Notes: a model not told the origin generated them from the sequence alone. A DNA stretch of 64,000 nt from Paenibacillus arenosi (GCF_014841135.1 NZ_JACYTN010000003.1:62001-126000), one strand, 5' to 3'; positions 34,574 to 43,577 are shown, counted from the first letter of the stretch. Numbers and translations: made by a program.

Positions 34574-35017
34574 CTACTCTGGCGGGATTTCTTTTTTCTC
34601 GCTATGTTTATGAACGCGTGACATTAACGCATATAGGGTTTTCTGTTCTTCTTCGCTTAATACATCGTCAAAGAAGGAGGTTTGGAACGCAAGCTGCTCA
34701 GGCATCACTTGCTCCATAAGCGCTTCGGCTTTATCAGTTAGGCTAATCGTTTTCGTCTTCCAGTCTTGTTTGCGGACAATGTAGCCTTCCTTTTCAAGAC
34801 GGGCGAGCATGCGTGAAATGCCACCTTGTGTAACAGTAACTTTCTCGGCTAACTCCATTTGCGTCAACGGTTGGTAGGTGCGAACTTGTATCAATACATC
34901 AAATTGAGCAGTCGTTAAATCAAATCGTTTTAAAAATTCATTCGACATCTGGTTGCTCTGGTTCGTAAAACGCATTAAACGTAACCAGATTAGTGATCCT
35001 ATCGTATTATTACGCAT
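34574..35017 (-). CDS. MarR-family regulator (MhqR-like)
   Basis: 147 residues. [55 protein letters not shown] is the winged helix-turn-helix, with [17 protein letters not shown] after the wing. No conserved redox Cys is visible, unlike OhrR. Its place upstream of a ring-cleaving dioxygenase, LLM monooxygenase and FMN reductase points to derepression by quinone-like compounds, as for MhqR. The start at 35017 follows AAGGGGGATGAAAAC; a start 21 codons earlier lacks a site. Confidence 0.88.
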   Translation of the reverse strand: MRNNTIGSLIWLRLMRFTNQSNQMSNEFLKRFDLTTAQFDVLIQVRTYQPLTQMELAEKVTVTQGGISRMLARLEKEGYIVRKQDWKTKTISLTDKAEALMEQVMPEQLAFQTSFFDDVLSEEEQKTLYALMSRVHKHSEKKEIPPE

Positions 35018-35221
35018 TTCGTTTTCATCCCCCTTCGCTAACCTTGATATCACTTTACTACTCAATTGATAAAATGTCAACTCATCTCGACAGTCTCTGT
35101 CATCGTGTCAGGTTAAATGGAGTTTAACGTTTATTGCAGAATCTGTTTTCCACTCCTAAAGGATGATTTGTCTCCATTTGGGCAAGTTATTGCAAAGAAC
35201 CTCAATTAAGGGGAGTGTGTC

Positions 35222-35515
35222 ATGGCGAGAAGAAGAAATCGACAATACGCAGTACCAGGAGTGGGACAAGCGCTGCAAACCTTCAAAGCAGAAGTAATGA
35301 GAAACGAAGGTTATGCCGTTGATCCAAATCGACCTGATGATGTGAAATTTGAAGTAGCGAAAGAGCTGGGCATACCTCTGCAACAAGGTAGCAATGGGCA
35401 AATAACAACGGAGTCAGCAGGATTGATCGGTGGCAAAATTGGCGGCTCCATGGTACGTGAATTGATTCGTCTCGCGGAGCAGCAGTTGGCGAAAGAGCGG
35501 CAGTCGGAATCTTAG
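35222..35515 (+). CDS. Alpha/beta-type small acid-soluble spore protein
   Basis: 97 residues, longer than the usual 60-75. VKFEVAKELGIPLQQGSNGQIT contains the germination-protease site (KFEVA), and AGLIGGKIGGSMVRELIRLAEQQL the second conserved region. It coats and protects spore DNA in the core. The extra length is a basic N-terminus (ARRRNRQYAVPGVGQALQTF). The start follows GGGGAG by eight bases. Its presence shows that the host forms endospores. Confidence 0.93.
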   Translation: MARRRNRQYAVPGVGQALQTFKAEVMRNEGYAVDPNRPDDVKFEVAKELGIPLQQGSNGQITTESAGLIGGKIGGSMVRELIRLAEQQLAKERQSES

Positions 35516-35952
35516 AGATATTGGATGCTCTTGATAGTACGATCAATGTAGGTGTATGTAAACTAGGCTCAGGACAGGACAAATTAAACCACTCTTGAAC
35601 AGGAACGGTACCAGTCAATATTACACAATAGTGGACACGAGGGGCGGAGTGGCTCAAGTGTCTTTTTTTGCATGCGAAAAGTCTATAAAGCGAGAAGCGT
35701 AATGCATTTTAGGAGAGGATGGTGAGCTTTGAGAAAGCAAGAAGTGGAAAAATAAGATTGACAGAAGAAGGTTCTTCGTTTAATTTGTTGTACAAGGGAA
35801 ACATTTTTAAATCCGTGCATATTATTTAACTAGAACAAACTATTTTGTTGTTAACCACATTAATATAGAACGTTGATAGACAAGGTATGATGGTACTCGA
35901 CTTATGGTGTAGAGCGGATGCTAGTGAGAAATTTTCGAGAGGAGAAAATGGT
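35516..35952. other. 437-base gap before the Mn transporter operon
   Basis: Contains a plus-strand hairpin near 35633-35672 (GACAC...GTGTC arms with seven Ts) that probably ends the spore-protein transcript, then an AT-rich stretch. AACAAA-CTAT-TTTGTT (35833-35848) is a dyad that could be a DtxR/MntR-type operator of the transporter operon; the match to known MntR boxes is weak. No coding frame is supported here. Confidence 0.4.
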
Positions 35953-36696
35953 ATGGAACAGGCTATCACAGTAAAAGAACTTCATGTCTCTTACCACGGT
36001 AATGAAGCTGTACGAGATGTATCGTTCTCTATCGAGCAGGGCAGCATGGTGGGGATTATCGGCCCGAATGGTGCGGGGAAATCTACGTTAGTTAAAGCTT
36101 TACTTGGACTGCTTCCGAAGGATAAGGGATCGGTTCGCTTTTTTGGCAAAGATCCAGAGGAAATGAGAAAGAAAATTGCTTATGTGCCACAGCGCAGCAA
36201 TATCGATTGGACGTTTCCGATTACGGTGATGGATACCGTCTTGATCGGGACTTATCCTAGCCTAGGTTTATTCAAATTTCCTAGGAAGAAGGAGAAAGCT
36301 CTAGCGCTAGAATGCTTGAGGAAGGTTGGACTCGAAGACTATCGAGATCGCCAGATCGGGGAGCTGTCTGGTGGACAGCAGCAACGTGTGTTTCTTGCAC
36401 GTGCATTGGTTCAACAGCCAGAATTGCTGCTGCTAGACGAGCCTTTTGTCGGGATTGATGTATCGAGTGAAGAAACGATTGTAAACATCCTGAAGGAACT
36501 GCAGCAGGAAGGGAAGACAATCGTCGTTGTCCATCATGACTTGAGCAAAGCGAAAGACTACTTTGATCAGCTGCTCCTGTTGAACAAGGAGTTAGTCAAA
36601 TACGGCGATGTTGAGGCGGTCCTTAATCAAGAGGTCATGTCCAAAGCCTATGCCAATCAACTAAGATTCCTACAGGAAGCGGAGGTGGCACTATGA
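35953..36696 (+). CDS. mntB: Metal ABC transporter ATP-binding protein (Mn/Zn type)
   Basis: 247 residues. Walker A GPNGAGKST, Q-loop near VPQRSNIDWTFPITV, the ABC signature LSGGQQQRVFLARAL and Walker B LLLLDEPFVGID are followed by the switch His in VVHHD. The QRSNIDWTFP block is typical of the Mn/Zn-family ATPases (MntB/TroB/ZnuC). The start at 35953 lies eight bases after GAGGAG. The permease gene overlaps its end (ATGA-type overlap), so ATPase, permease and binding protein form one operon. Confidence 0.92.
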   Translation: MEQAITVKELHVSYHGNEAVRDVSFSIEQGSMVGIIGPNGAGKSTLVKALLGLLPKDKGSVRFFGKDPEEMRKKIAYVPQRSNIDWTFPITVMDTVLIGTYPSLGLFKFPRKKEKALALECLRKVGLEDYRDRQIGELSGGQQQRVFLARALVQQPELLLLDEPFVGIDVSSEETIVNILKELQQEGKTIVVVHHDLSKAKDYFDQLLLLNKELVKYGDVEAVLNQEVMSKAYANQLRFLQEAEVAL

Positions 36697-37553
36697 TGGA
36701 TTTTTTACAAGCTGTTCAACAGTATGAGTTTTTACAAAAGGCATTGTTTACATCGGTGGTTGTGGGTATCATTTGCGGCGTAATCGGAAGTTTTATTATT
36801 TTGCGAGGAATGTCCCTCATGGGAGATGCCATTTCTCACGCGGTACTGCCTGGAGTCGCACTCTCTTACGCGTTCGGCATTAATTTCTTTATCGGTGCGG
36901 TGGCTACGGGCGTCCTAACGGCTGTGGGCATCGGGTTTGTTAGTCAAAATAGTCGAATTAAAAACGATACGGCAATCGGCATATTGTTCACGTCTGCTTT
37001 TGCGCTGGGGATCATCCTCGTCACGATGTTAAAGAGCAGCACGGATTTGTATCACATTTTGTTCGGTAATGTGCTGGCTGTACGTCCCTCTGATATGTGG
37101 ACAACGGTAGGCATCGGAGTTGTCGTTCTTATCACGGTATATGCCTTTTACAAAGAACTGCTACTCACCTCATTCGATCCAACGATTGCAGCTGCGTACG
37201 GATTGCCGAATAAGCTGATTCATTACTTGCTTATGACGCTGCTGACGCTCGTTACAGTCGCTTCCTTGCAAACAGTAGGCATCATTCTCGTTGTGGCGAT
37301 GCTCATCACGCCTGCGGCAACGGCTTATCTGCTAACAGATCGACTGTGGGTCATGCTGTGCTTGGCTGGATTGTTCGGAATGATGTCCTCCATTGTTGGC
37401 TTGTACTTCAGCTTTACTTACAATTTAGCGTCTGGCGCTACGATTGTCATGGTTGCAACGGCATTCTTTATGCTAGCTTTTCTGTTCTCTCGCAAACACG
37501 GAATTGTGTGGAAATCAGTACGAGCACGCCAAAAGCGGGCTCAACTTTCATAG
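36693..37553 (+). CDS. mntC: Metal ABC transporter permease (Mn/Zn type)
   Basis: 286 residues with about eight or nine membrane helices of the ABC-3 family. GVIGSFIILRGMSLMGDAISHAVLPGVALSY is the family signature, and TDLYHILFGNVLAVRPSDM and TVGIILVVAMLITPAATAYLL follow. It forms the channel for divalent metal import. The start overlaps the ATPase stop by four bases and has GGAGGTG just upstream. Confidence 0.92.
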   Translation: MMDFLQAVQQYEFLQKALFTSVVVGIICGVIGSFIILRGMSLMGDAISHAVLPGVALSYAFGINFFIGAVATGVLTAVGIGFVSQNSRIKNDTAIGILFTSAFALGIILVTMLKSSTDLYHILFGNVLAVRPSDMWTTVGIGVVVLITVYAFYKELLLTSFDPTIAAAYGLPNKLIHYLLMTLLTLVTVASLQTVGIILVVAMLITPAATAYLLTDRLWVMLCLAGLFGMMSSIVGLYFSFTYNLASGATIVMVATAFFMLAFLFSRKHGIVWKSVRARQKRAQLS

Positions 37554-37571
37554 TAGAGGAGTTTATAGATT

Positions 37572-38516
37572 ATGAAAAAGTGGAATCTAGTACTTGTCCT
37601 TATTTTCACCATGGTTATGCTGGCAGCCTGCGGTAATACAAAAGATAAGACAGCAGCGGAAACATCGGATAATGGTAAGCTGCAAGTGATTACAACGTAT
37701 TCGATTTTGTATGACATTGTTAAAAATGTCGGGGGCGATCGTGTAGAGATACATAGTCTTGCACCTATCGGTTCCAATCCTCATGAATATGATCCATTGC
37801 CTGCCGATGTACAGAAGACTACTGATGCTGACGCTGTGTTCTATAACGGCCTCAATCTGGAAGCGGGTAACTCTTGGTTTGAGAACTTGCTGCAAACGGC
37901 TGGCAAGTCAGGTGAAAATGCGCCCGTGTTCCGTCTCAGCGAAGGGGTAGCAGCTAAGCATTTGACGACAAAAGGCAAAGAGAGCGAAGAAGATCCGCAT
38001 GCATGGCTCGATGTTCGCAACGGTATCAAATATGCGGAGAATGCTCGTGATGCCTTGATCAAGGTTGATCCTGAGCACAAGGCAACATATGAGAAGAACG
38101 CTAAAGACTATATTGAAAAGCTCAACAAGCTTCATGAGGATGCGGTAAAGCAGTATAACCAGATTCCAAAGGAGCAGCGCGTGCTCGTTACAAGTGAAGG
38201 AGCGTTTAAGTACTTTAGTGAGGCATACGATTTCCAAGCGGGCTACATTTGGGAAATTAACTCCGAGAATCAAGGAACACCAGATCAGGTAAGTGCCATT
38301 GTTGACTTGATTAGAGAGAGAAAAATACCGGCTCTATTCGTAGAGACGAGCATCGATCCTCGCAGTATGGAAATGGTGTCGCGTGAAACGGATGTGCCGA
38401 TCGTCGGTAAGGTGTTTACGGATTCACTTGGCAAGCCAGGTGAAGATGGCGATACGTACATCAAAATGATGGAATGGAACATTAAGACGATCTATGAGGG
38501 CTTAACGAAGAAATAA
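37572..38516 (+). CDS. mntA: Manganese-type metal-binding lipoprotein
   Basis: 314 residues. The signal ends in lipobox LAAC with the lipid-carrying Cys at residue 20. The cluster A-I fold shows four metal ligands: His71 in NPHEYDP, His143 in EDPHAWLD, Glu209 in VTSEGAFKYF and Asp262 in SIDPRS. A Glu at the third position, with no His-rich loop, matches Mn(Fe)-binding PsaA/MntC rather than Zn-binding ZnuA proteins. It delivers metal to the permease encoded upstream. A strong terminator follows. Confidence 0.92.
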   Translation: MKKWNLVLVLIFTMVMLAACGNTKDKTAAETSDNGKLQVITTYSILYDIVKNVGGDRVEIHSLAPIGSNPHEYDPLPADVQKTTDADAVFYNGLNLEAGNSWFENLLQTAGKSGENAPVFRLSEGVAAKHLTTKGKESEEDPHAWLDVRNGIKYAENARDALIKVDPEHKATYEKNAKDYIEKLNKLHEDAVKQYNQIPKEQRVLVTSEGAFKYFSEAYDFQAGYIWEINSENQGTPDQVSAIVDLIRERKIPALFVETSIDPRSMEMVSRETDVPIVGKVFTDSLGKPGEDGDTYIKMMEWNIKTIYEGLTKK

Positions 38517-38583
38517 GCTGAGACATAAGCGAAGCAGCTGCCTATGGAGTGGTTAAGCTACTATATGGGTATACGAAAAGAAA

Positions 38584-38625
38584 GGGAATGAACAAAGTAG
38601 CGACTTTGTTCGTTCCTTTTTTATT
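38584..38625 (+). terminator. Terminator of the Mn transporter operon
   Basis: About 14 pairs, GGAATGAACAAAGT with ACTTTGTTCGTTCC, then TTTTTTATT. Confidence 0.9.
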
Positions 38626-38742
38626 GTTCATAGACTGGTTAGGTTAATTGCGACAGCTGTATTGCCAGCTCGCGTAGAATGCTAATGGACTACAATGCAG
38701 AATGATGATGCAGGGATGGATTATGGTAAACTACATATAAGG

Positions 38743-38772
38743 TTGACAAATGAATCTTGTTGTAACTATAAT
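38743..38772 (+). promoter_or_regulatory. Promoter of the Rrf2 regulator gene
   Basis: TTGACA (38743-38748), an 18-base spacer and TATAAT (38767-38772). The -10 box lies inside the Rrf2 operator, so binding would block RNA polymerase. Confidence 0.8.
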
Positions 38773-38781
38773 AGTTACAAC
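38759..38781. promoter_or_regulatory. Rrf2 operator at the regulator's own promoter
   Basis: Perfect inverted repeat with arms GTTGTAAC and GTTACAAC separated by 7 bases, extended to an 11-base arm on each side, centred on the -10 box. Confidence 0.8.
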
Positions 38782-38797
38782 GAAAGGGTGTTATGTA

Positions 38798-39244
38798 ATG
38801 CAAATTAGCAGCAGGTTCTCAGTCGGGGTACATATCCTGTCCTTGCTGGCTATTAATCCTAATGAACATCATACTTCGGAGTGGATCGCTGGCAGCGTTG
38901 GTACGAATCCTGTTATTATTCGCAGAGTTCTAGGTTATTTGAAGAAGGCGGGACTTGTACATGTTCGAGCTGGCAGCGGTGGAGCTACACTCGCACGAGA
39001 GCTGGATGAGATTACGCTGTTGGATGTATATCGGTCAGTTGAGGTCGTGGAAGAAGGAAAGCTATTTCACGTGCATGATCAGCCGAATCCATCCTGTCCA
39101 GTCGGTGCTAACATTGAAACTGTGCTTCAGCTTTTACTGGTAAAAGCGCAGCATGCGATGGAAGGTGTGCTGGAGGCAGTAACGATGAAAGAGCTCGTTG
39201 AAGTGTTGAGCAATCAAATTAAGACAAAGAGCGCAGGAGAGTAA
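38798..39244 (+). CDS. ywnA: Rrf2-family transcriptional regulator (YwnA-like)
   Basis: 148 residues. QISSRFSVGVHILSLLAIN and SEWIAGSVGTNPVIIRRVLGYLKKAGLVHVRAGSGGATLA form the Rrf2 winged helix. Only one Cys (PSCPVG) lies in the sensor region, so an iron-sulfur cluster of the NsrR/IscR kind is unlikely; a thiol switch is possible. In B. subtilis ywnA is next to ywnB, and here a YwnB-like gene follows. An identical operator before both genes argues for autoregulation and control of the neighbour. The ATG at 38798 follows AAAGGGTGTTATGTA. Confidence 0.9.
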   Translation: MQISSRFSVGVHILSLLAINPNEHHTSEWIAGSVGTNPVIIRRVLGYLKKAGLVHVRAGSGGATLARELDEITLLDVYRSVEVVEEGKLFHVHDQPNPSCPVGANIETVLQLLLVKAQHAMEGVLEAVTMKELVEVLSNQIKTKSAGE

Positions 39245-39264
39245 TCGCGCTTTTTTTAAACACT

Positions 39265-39289
39265 AGTTGTAACTAATTTGGTTACAACT
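39265..39289. promoter_or_regulatory. Rrf2 operator before the ywnB-like gene
   Basis: Arms AGTTGTAAC and GTTACAACT with the same 7-base spacer as the first site, lying between the regulator stop and the oxidoreductase start. Confidence 0.8.
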
Positions 39290-39379
39290 GAATCGAAACA
39301 ATAGCATCCCTTTCGTATAGGTTTCGTTTGATGGTGATTCTAGAACACTTAGTAAATACTATTTAGGAGGCAAAAACAT

Positions 39380-40021
39380 ATGAAAATCGCAATTATCGGA
39401 GCAAGCGGCAAAGCAGGTACATTTATCGCACAGGAGGCAGTATCCAGAGGGCATCAAGTAACGGCTATCGTTCGCTATGCGACTAAAATTACAAATCCAG
39501 ATCTAGCTGTGTTGGAGCGAGATATGTTCCAATTGACTGCGCAAGATCTGAGCGCATTCGATGTGGTCGTAAATGCATTTGGGGCGGCACCTGGGCAAGA
39601 GCACCTCCATGTTGAAGCAGGGCGTGTACTCATCTCTGCATTGAAGGGCGCGCCTAACACTCGCCTTATCGTCGTAGGTGGAGCGGGCAGTCTTTACGTA
39701 GATGAGGCAAAAACATTGCGTTTGATAGACGCACCAAACTTCCCAGAAGAGTATAAGGCAACAGCGTTGAACCAAGGGAAGAACCTAGAGGACTTGATGA
39801 GTGCTTCAGACCTTCGTTGGACATTTGTAAGTCCATCTGCCTTCTTCAATCCAAACGGGAAGCGTACAGGTGAGTATCAACTAGGTAAGGATCATTTGCT
39901 TGTGAACGCGAAGGGCGATAGCTACGTTAGTTATGCTGATTATGCAATTGCTATCTTGGATGAAGTCGAGCAACCACAGCATGAAAATGCACGTTTCACG
40001 GTAGTATCTGAAGCAGAATAA
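39380..40021 (+). CDS. ywnB: NAD(P)H-binding oxidoreductase (YwnB-like)
   Basis: 213 residues of the atypical SDR / NmrA-like type: KIAIIGASGKAGTFIAQEAVSRGHQVTAIVR gives the GxxGxxG cofactor loop, then DVVVNAFGAAPG, TRLIVVGGAGSLYVDE and WTFVSPSAFFNPNGKRTGEY. It probably reduces or senses quinone-like compounds. The start follows AGGAGG. It is controlled with the Rrf2 gene by a shared operator. Confidence 0.88.
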   Translation: MKIAIIGASGKAGTFIAQEAVSRGHQVTAIVRYATKITNPDLAVLERDMFQLTAQDLSAFDVVVNAFGAAPGQEHLHVEAGRVLISALKGAPNTRLIVVGGAGSLYVDEAKTLRLIDAPNFPEEYKATALNQGKNLEDLMSASDLRWTFVSPSAFFNPNGKRTGEYQLGKDHLLVNAKGDSYVSYADYAIAILDEVEQPQHENARFTVVSEAE

Positions 40022-40030
40022 ACAATAGGC

Positions 40031-40073
40031 AAGGCCGGTCAAGGCAGCAGAGTGCTTCTTGACCGGTCTTTTT
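40031..40073 (+). terminator. Terminator after the ywnB-like gene
   Basis: AGGCCGGTCAAG pairs with CTTGACCGGTCT (one G-U), followed by five Ts. Confidence 0.85.
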
Positions 40074-40084
40074 GTATGGCTCTG

Positions 40085-40978
40085 TTATGCACGAGCTAGC
40101 GTGGGAATCATAAGCTTGTTGCTTGAAAATACATTTTCTTTGATCTTTAGTACAAAGAGCGTTGTGTCTTCTTCATGCAAAGGTTCAATCGTGCAACCTT
40201 CCGTCTGCTTAGGTGTAAAGCCAAGAACCGCCGACCTTGTATTTTCCGCAGCAACTGCACTCAGAATATTTGTAACACTCACATCATTTCCACTTGAATA
40301 AATATCATAGCAAATCAACTGCTCACCCTCATGTTCGGCGATGACGATGGCGTCATATTCTTCAACATAGTAGATGAACTCATGAAACAATTCTGTACAA
40401 CAGAACATGAGTAGCTCTGTATTACTCTCCATAGGTAGAGCGGAAAAAGGATTGGAGAACTTGTACGTACTGAGCAGTAATTGAATGTCTTGTGCGGACG
40501 TCATATCCAGCTTTCTTGAGATAATATTTGATTGCTGAATGTTCATCGTGCATTGGTATTCATCGGCCCGTTCAAATCCGAACTTGGGATAAAAATTAAC
40601 AACGCTATCGTTAGCCATGAGGAAAATGGCGTCGCATTTTTCCGTCCATTCGCGCAGCACTTCGTTCATTAACCAACCGCTTAACCCTTTTTGACGATAT
40701 TCATTGGCAGTCATCACGGTTCCAATCCCAATATAAAGGCGCTTCTGACCTTGCCATGTCGTATCGATCACGTTAACAGAAACGTTGGCGACAACTTTTT
40801 GCTCAGTTGACAGTGCATACGTGATGTATCGGTCACCCCAATATCCCTTCTGATACCACGGTTCAAAATCAATCTCGAAAGTTTCGTTAGCAAGCTGGAA
40901 GAAGCTTGAACGAAGCTGTTCATCTGCTTTGACGTTTGTTACGTATGTATATTCAGTACCGCTAATGATAACGTTCAT
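40085..40978 (-). CDS. GNAT-family acetyltransferase with C-terminal extension
   Basis: 297 residues. The N-terminal half holds the GNAT core: YIGIGTVMTANEYRQKGLSGWLMNEVL is the acetyl-CoA loop with the R-Q-K-G-L-x-x motif, and AIFLMANDSVVNFYPKFGFERAD the final strands. The second half (about 140-297) is an additional domain as in two-domain GNAT proteins. The substrate is unknown. The start follows GAGG by about seven bases; the adjacent DUF1349 pseudogene ends 17 bases upstream. Confidence 0.85.
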   Translation of the reverse strand: MNVIISGTEYTYVTNVKADEQLRSSFFQLANETFEIDFEPWYQKGYWGDRYITYALSTEQKVVANVSVNVIDTTWQGQKRLYIGIGTVMTANEYRQKGLSGWLMNEVLREWTEKCDAIFLMANDSVVNFYPKFGFERADEYQCTMNIQQSNIISRKLDMTSAQDIQLLLSTYKFSNPFSALPMESNTELLMFCCTELFHEFIYYVEEYDAIVIAEHEGEQLICYDIYSSGNDVSVTNILSAVAAENTRSAVLGFTPKQTEGCTIEPLHEEDTTLFVLKIKENVFSSNKLMIPTLARA

Positions 40979-40994
40979 AACATACCTCGCTCGC

Positions 40995-41582
40995 TTATTT
41001 GTGTTCTAACCATTTGCAATCTGTAAGCTCCATTTCCGTAAAGATGGCCGTAAAGGACGAGCTCTCTGGGCTGCATGCATAGAGTCCGAAGTTAATTTCT
41101 TGAGCGACTTCAAATAAATGAAAAATGCGCATTTGCTTAAAAGTAATTCCATCATAGGAGATTTCGATGCAAAAATCGCTGTTTCGGCGGCTTAATCAAT
41201 AATACATCGTTTTTACATCTGCAGAGATGTCTGTAGTTGCCCAGTCGGAGTAGCCATGGTTCGTCACAACGCTCCCCAATCGCTGGTACTCCACATTTTC
41301 ATATTCAATCGATGCTTTGAACCAGTTATCGCTGTCCTGATAAATAATAACCCCGCATTGGTCGAAGCGCTGCTTGCTATCAAAACTGGTATTTGTGGTA
41401 AAGGAAAAGTACTTTTCGCTCGTCTTCATTAATAGAGCAGGAGCATTATCATTTTGAAATCCGTAATACGTGCGCTACCAAAAATCTGTATGGGGCTCCG
41501 TTATTATTTCAATTCTATTATCTTCAATTGTAAATTGATTAGGCTTATGTATCCAATAGAGTTCATTCGTATCGAAATTCAT
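40995..41582 (-). pseudogene. DUF1349-family gene broken by two in-frame stops
   Basis: One continuous 196-codon frame from ATG 41582 (after GGAGGTTGAAACG) to TAA at 40995, interrupted by TAG at codon 36 (41475-41477) and TGA at codon 129 (41196-41198). Around them the reading remains sensible: IEIITEPHTDFW-stop-RTYYGFQNDNAPALL and DVKTMYY-stop-LSRRNSDFCIEISYDG, as in DUF1349 proteins, where Gln and Arg would be expected. CAG to TAG and CGA to TGA are both single C-to-T changes. There is no frameshift, so inactivation is probably recent. Readthrough as functional selenocysteine is unlikely. Confidence 0.85.
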
Positions 41583-41738
41583 CGTTTCAACCTCCATCCT
41601 TAATATATAAATAGTACCAATTTACAAACTATATTGAAATCTAAGATGTCATACTTGCTGCTAGAAAAAAAGCATGCCCCCAACAATGGGATGCATGACT
41701 TTTGCAGTGAGCTTAACAAATTCAATTGAGCAGCACCT

Positions 41739-43577
41739 TTAAATGCGGATATCCTCCACACGTTCAAGGAGTTGACCAAGTGTAGTCGATTCTGATTGTT
41801 CTAACGGGTCATGGTTATGGAGTTCACCAAAATTCAAACCTGTTAGTGCCTCGATCATGGATACTTTCACTTGGAATGTAAGGAATGCACCAAATGCTGC
41901 TGCCTCTAAATTGCTAATTAGCTGCTTCTGTGAGACCAAATAGGCAGTAGCTGATAGTTCTCCATCATCCTTGACCATTACGGCAACTTTCCAGAACTCT
42001 TCCGGAATTTTTACTCCACGATACAGGATATCATTTTCACGAAAGACAGGTCCGGTAAATATGGTTGCCTTTAACGAGTTATTTTTCGTGTGATTCAGAA
42101 TATAGTCTTCAAGCCCGAGCCACATACTTTTACCTTGATTCAGTAGCTCATGTTGCGGTGAACAGTTTGTGAAATGGAAAGTATCTTCGTTGGCAGTTGC
42201 TGCGTCTGTTCCCCATATTGGATCTCTTCTTCTTACTAAGTGCCCTCTATCCAATGGATTTCTTTTATAAAGCTCGTTACCTATTTGGTAATCTCGATCA
42301 ATTCTCGGATCGTATCTCCAATTGTCGTCTCGACCTATATTTTTTAATTGTTTTCCATCAATATTCACTACAGTATAGAAGGCTAATCTTCTCGACTTGC
42401 TCATAACAATTGAAAAATGAGTATAGTTCAGTATATTTCCGCCACCACCATTAAGCTCTGCTGCATCTGACTTTATATCGGTACGGAGCGTTGGGTGAGG
42501 GACGGTATGGTTGTCTCCAAGAAATTGTGGATTGTACCCTGCCAAGCTTTCGAAACGTTCGAGCGCAAAGTCCTCAGCGACGATATCCTCATTATCAGTA
42601 TTTTCTTTTTGAGGTTGGGAAGTAGGAGTGGACTCGATGTCTTCTCCTAACTCTTTAATAAGCTCCTGCTGCTTTTCGCTTAATGAAGGCTTCTGCTGCT
42701 CAATATAGTGCAAAATGCTACTTATGCGCACTCCTTCATTTGCAATGAATTGACCTTCATGGTTCGGATCAGGGACGCCAGAATGATGGAGCGCGACTAC
42801 TTTCCATTCATCATTAAATACAGTGGAGCCAGATGAGCCTGGTTCTGTATCGGCAGAATAATGAATAAAGTCATCTAACATGTCAGTGATTTTATTTTCC
42901 CTTAGTACGACTGCTTTATAATCTCCTCTCGGGTGCTGAATTATAGAAACATACTCACCAAGAAGTACTTTCCCCTTCTGTTTGATTAGAGGAAGATAAC
43001 CGAATTCCTGAATGTTCACGCCTGAAGCAGATGTATCTTGTACAGCGATAAGTGTAAAATCCAGTTCTTTGCTGGTTATAAACAATTTATCAGGTTGAAA
43101 ACGGTACTCCTGTACTACTCGCGCATTGAAATGAATATCTAGTTCATAGTTGAATTGCGCACTACTCTTGGAAGCCGTCTCTGTATTAGGAAATACGTGA
43201 TTGTTGGTCAGAAGTAATTTTGGCGTTACAAGAAATCCCGTTCCAAATCCTAGGGTGCGTCCGCCTTCGTCTTTAATCACAATGCGACATACTGATTTTC
43301 CTGCTAGAAGGCCTCTCTCTAAATAGTGCATCGGAAACATGTCATTTTGGCCAATAAGGCGTTCAAGCGCTAGATTGTCTTTCTCGTCGATCATCGCTTT
43401 TCGTGCAGCTACCCTCTCTGGGGTGTCGACCTCTGCAGGTGCCTTAGATTGAAGCTTGATTAGCGTTTCCTCTCGCGAGACCATTCTATCTTTATATCTT
43501 TGTAAGGCGAGTTTTTCTTGCTCAATAACGTTTTCTTGATGATTGGTTTCTGATTCTCCGGAATTAATAATGGTCAA
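41739..43577 (-). CDS. Trypsin-like serine protease fused to a DNA/RNA non-specific endonuclease
   Basis: 612 residues, without signal peptide. Residues about 90-290 form a trypsin/V8-like protease with the triad His127 (LTNNHVF), Asp173 (ELDFTLI) and Ser249 (EPGSSGSTVF). After a linker (about 295-335), residues about 340-600 form an NUC1/EndoG-type ββα-metal nuclease: DRGHLVRRRD (443-446 DRGH, catalytic His446), then DTFHFTNCSPQHELLNQGKSMWLGLE with the metal-binding Asn. A charged coiled N-terminus (1-80) may be a regulatory or pro-region. The start is TTG at 43577, nine bases after GGAGG. It is divergent from a second trypsin-like gene. The fusion suggests a proteolytically controlled nuclease; whether it acts in defence is inference. 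Confidence 0.87.
   Translation of the reverse strand: MTIINSGESETNHQENVIEQEKLALQRYKDRMVSREETLIKLQSKAPAEVDTPERVAARKAMIDEKDNLALERLIGQNDMFPMHYLERGLLAGKSVCRIVIKDEGGRTLGFGTGFLVTPKLLLTNNHVFPNTETASKSSAQFNYELDIHFNARVVQEYRFQPDKLFITSKELDFTLIAVQDTSASGVNIQEFGYLPLIKQKGKVLLGEYVSIIQHPRGDYKAVVLRENKITDMLDDFIHYSADTEPGSSGSTVFNDEWKVVALHHSGVPDPNHEGQFIANEGVRISSILHYIEQQKPSLSEKQQELIKELGEDIESTPTSQPQKENTDNEDIVAEDFALERFESLAGYNPQFLGDNHTVPHPTLRTDIKSDAAELNGGGGNILNYTHFSIVMSKSRRLAFYTVVNIDGKQLKNIGRDDNWRYDPRIDRDYQIGNELYKRNPLDRGHLVRRRDPIWGTDAATANEDTFHFTNCSPQHELLNQGKSMWLGLEDYILNHTKNNSLKATIFTGPVFRENDILYRGVKIPEEFWKVAVMVKDDGELSATAYLVSQKQLISNLEAAAFGAFLTFQVKVSMIEALTGLNFGELHNHDPLEQSESTTLGQLLERVEDIRI

Noticed and set aside
41196-41198. 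TGA as selenocysteine in the DUF1349 gene
   Set aside because: Context expects Arg, a second TAG stop lies upstream, and no selenocysteine element or family precedent is seen.
41196-41429. 77-codon frame as a separate small gene
   Set aside because: It is the middle part of the DUF1349 frame between two nonsense codons; the flanking codons continue the same protein.
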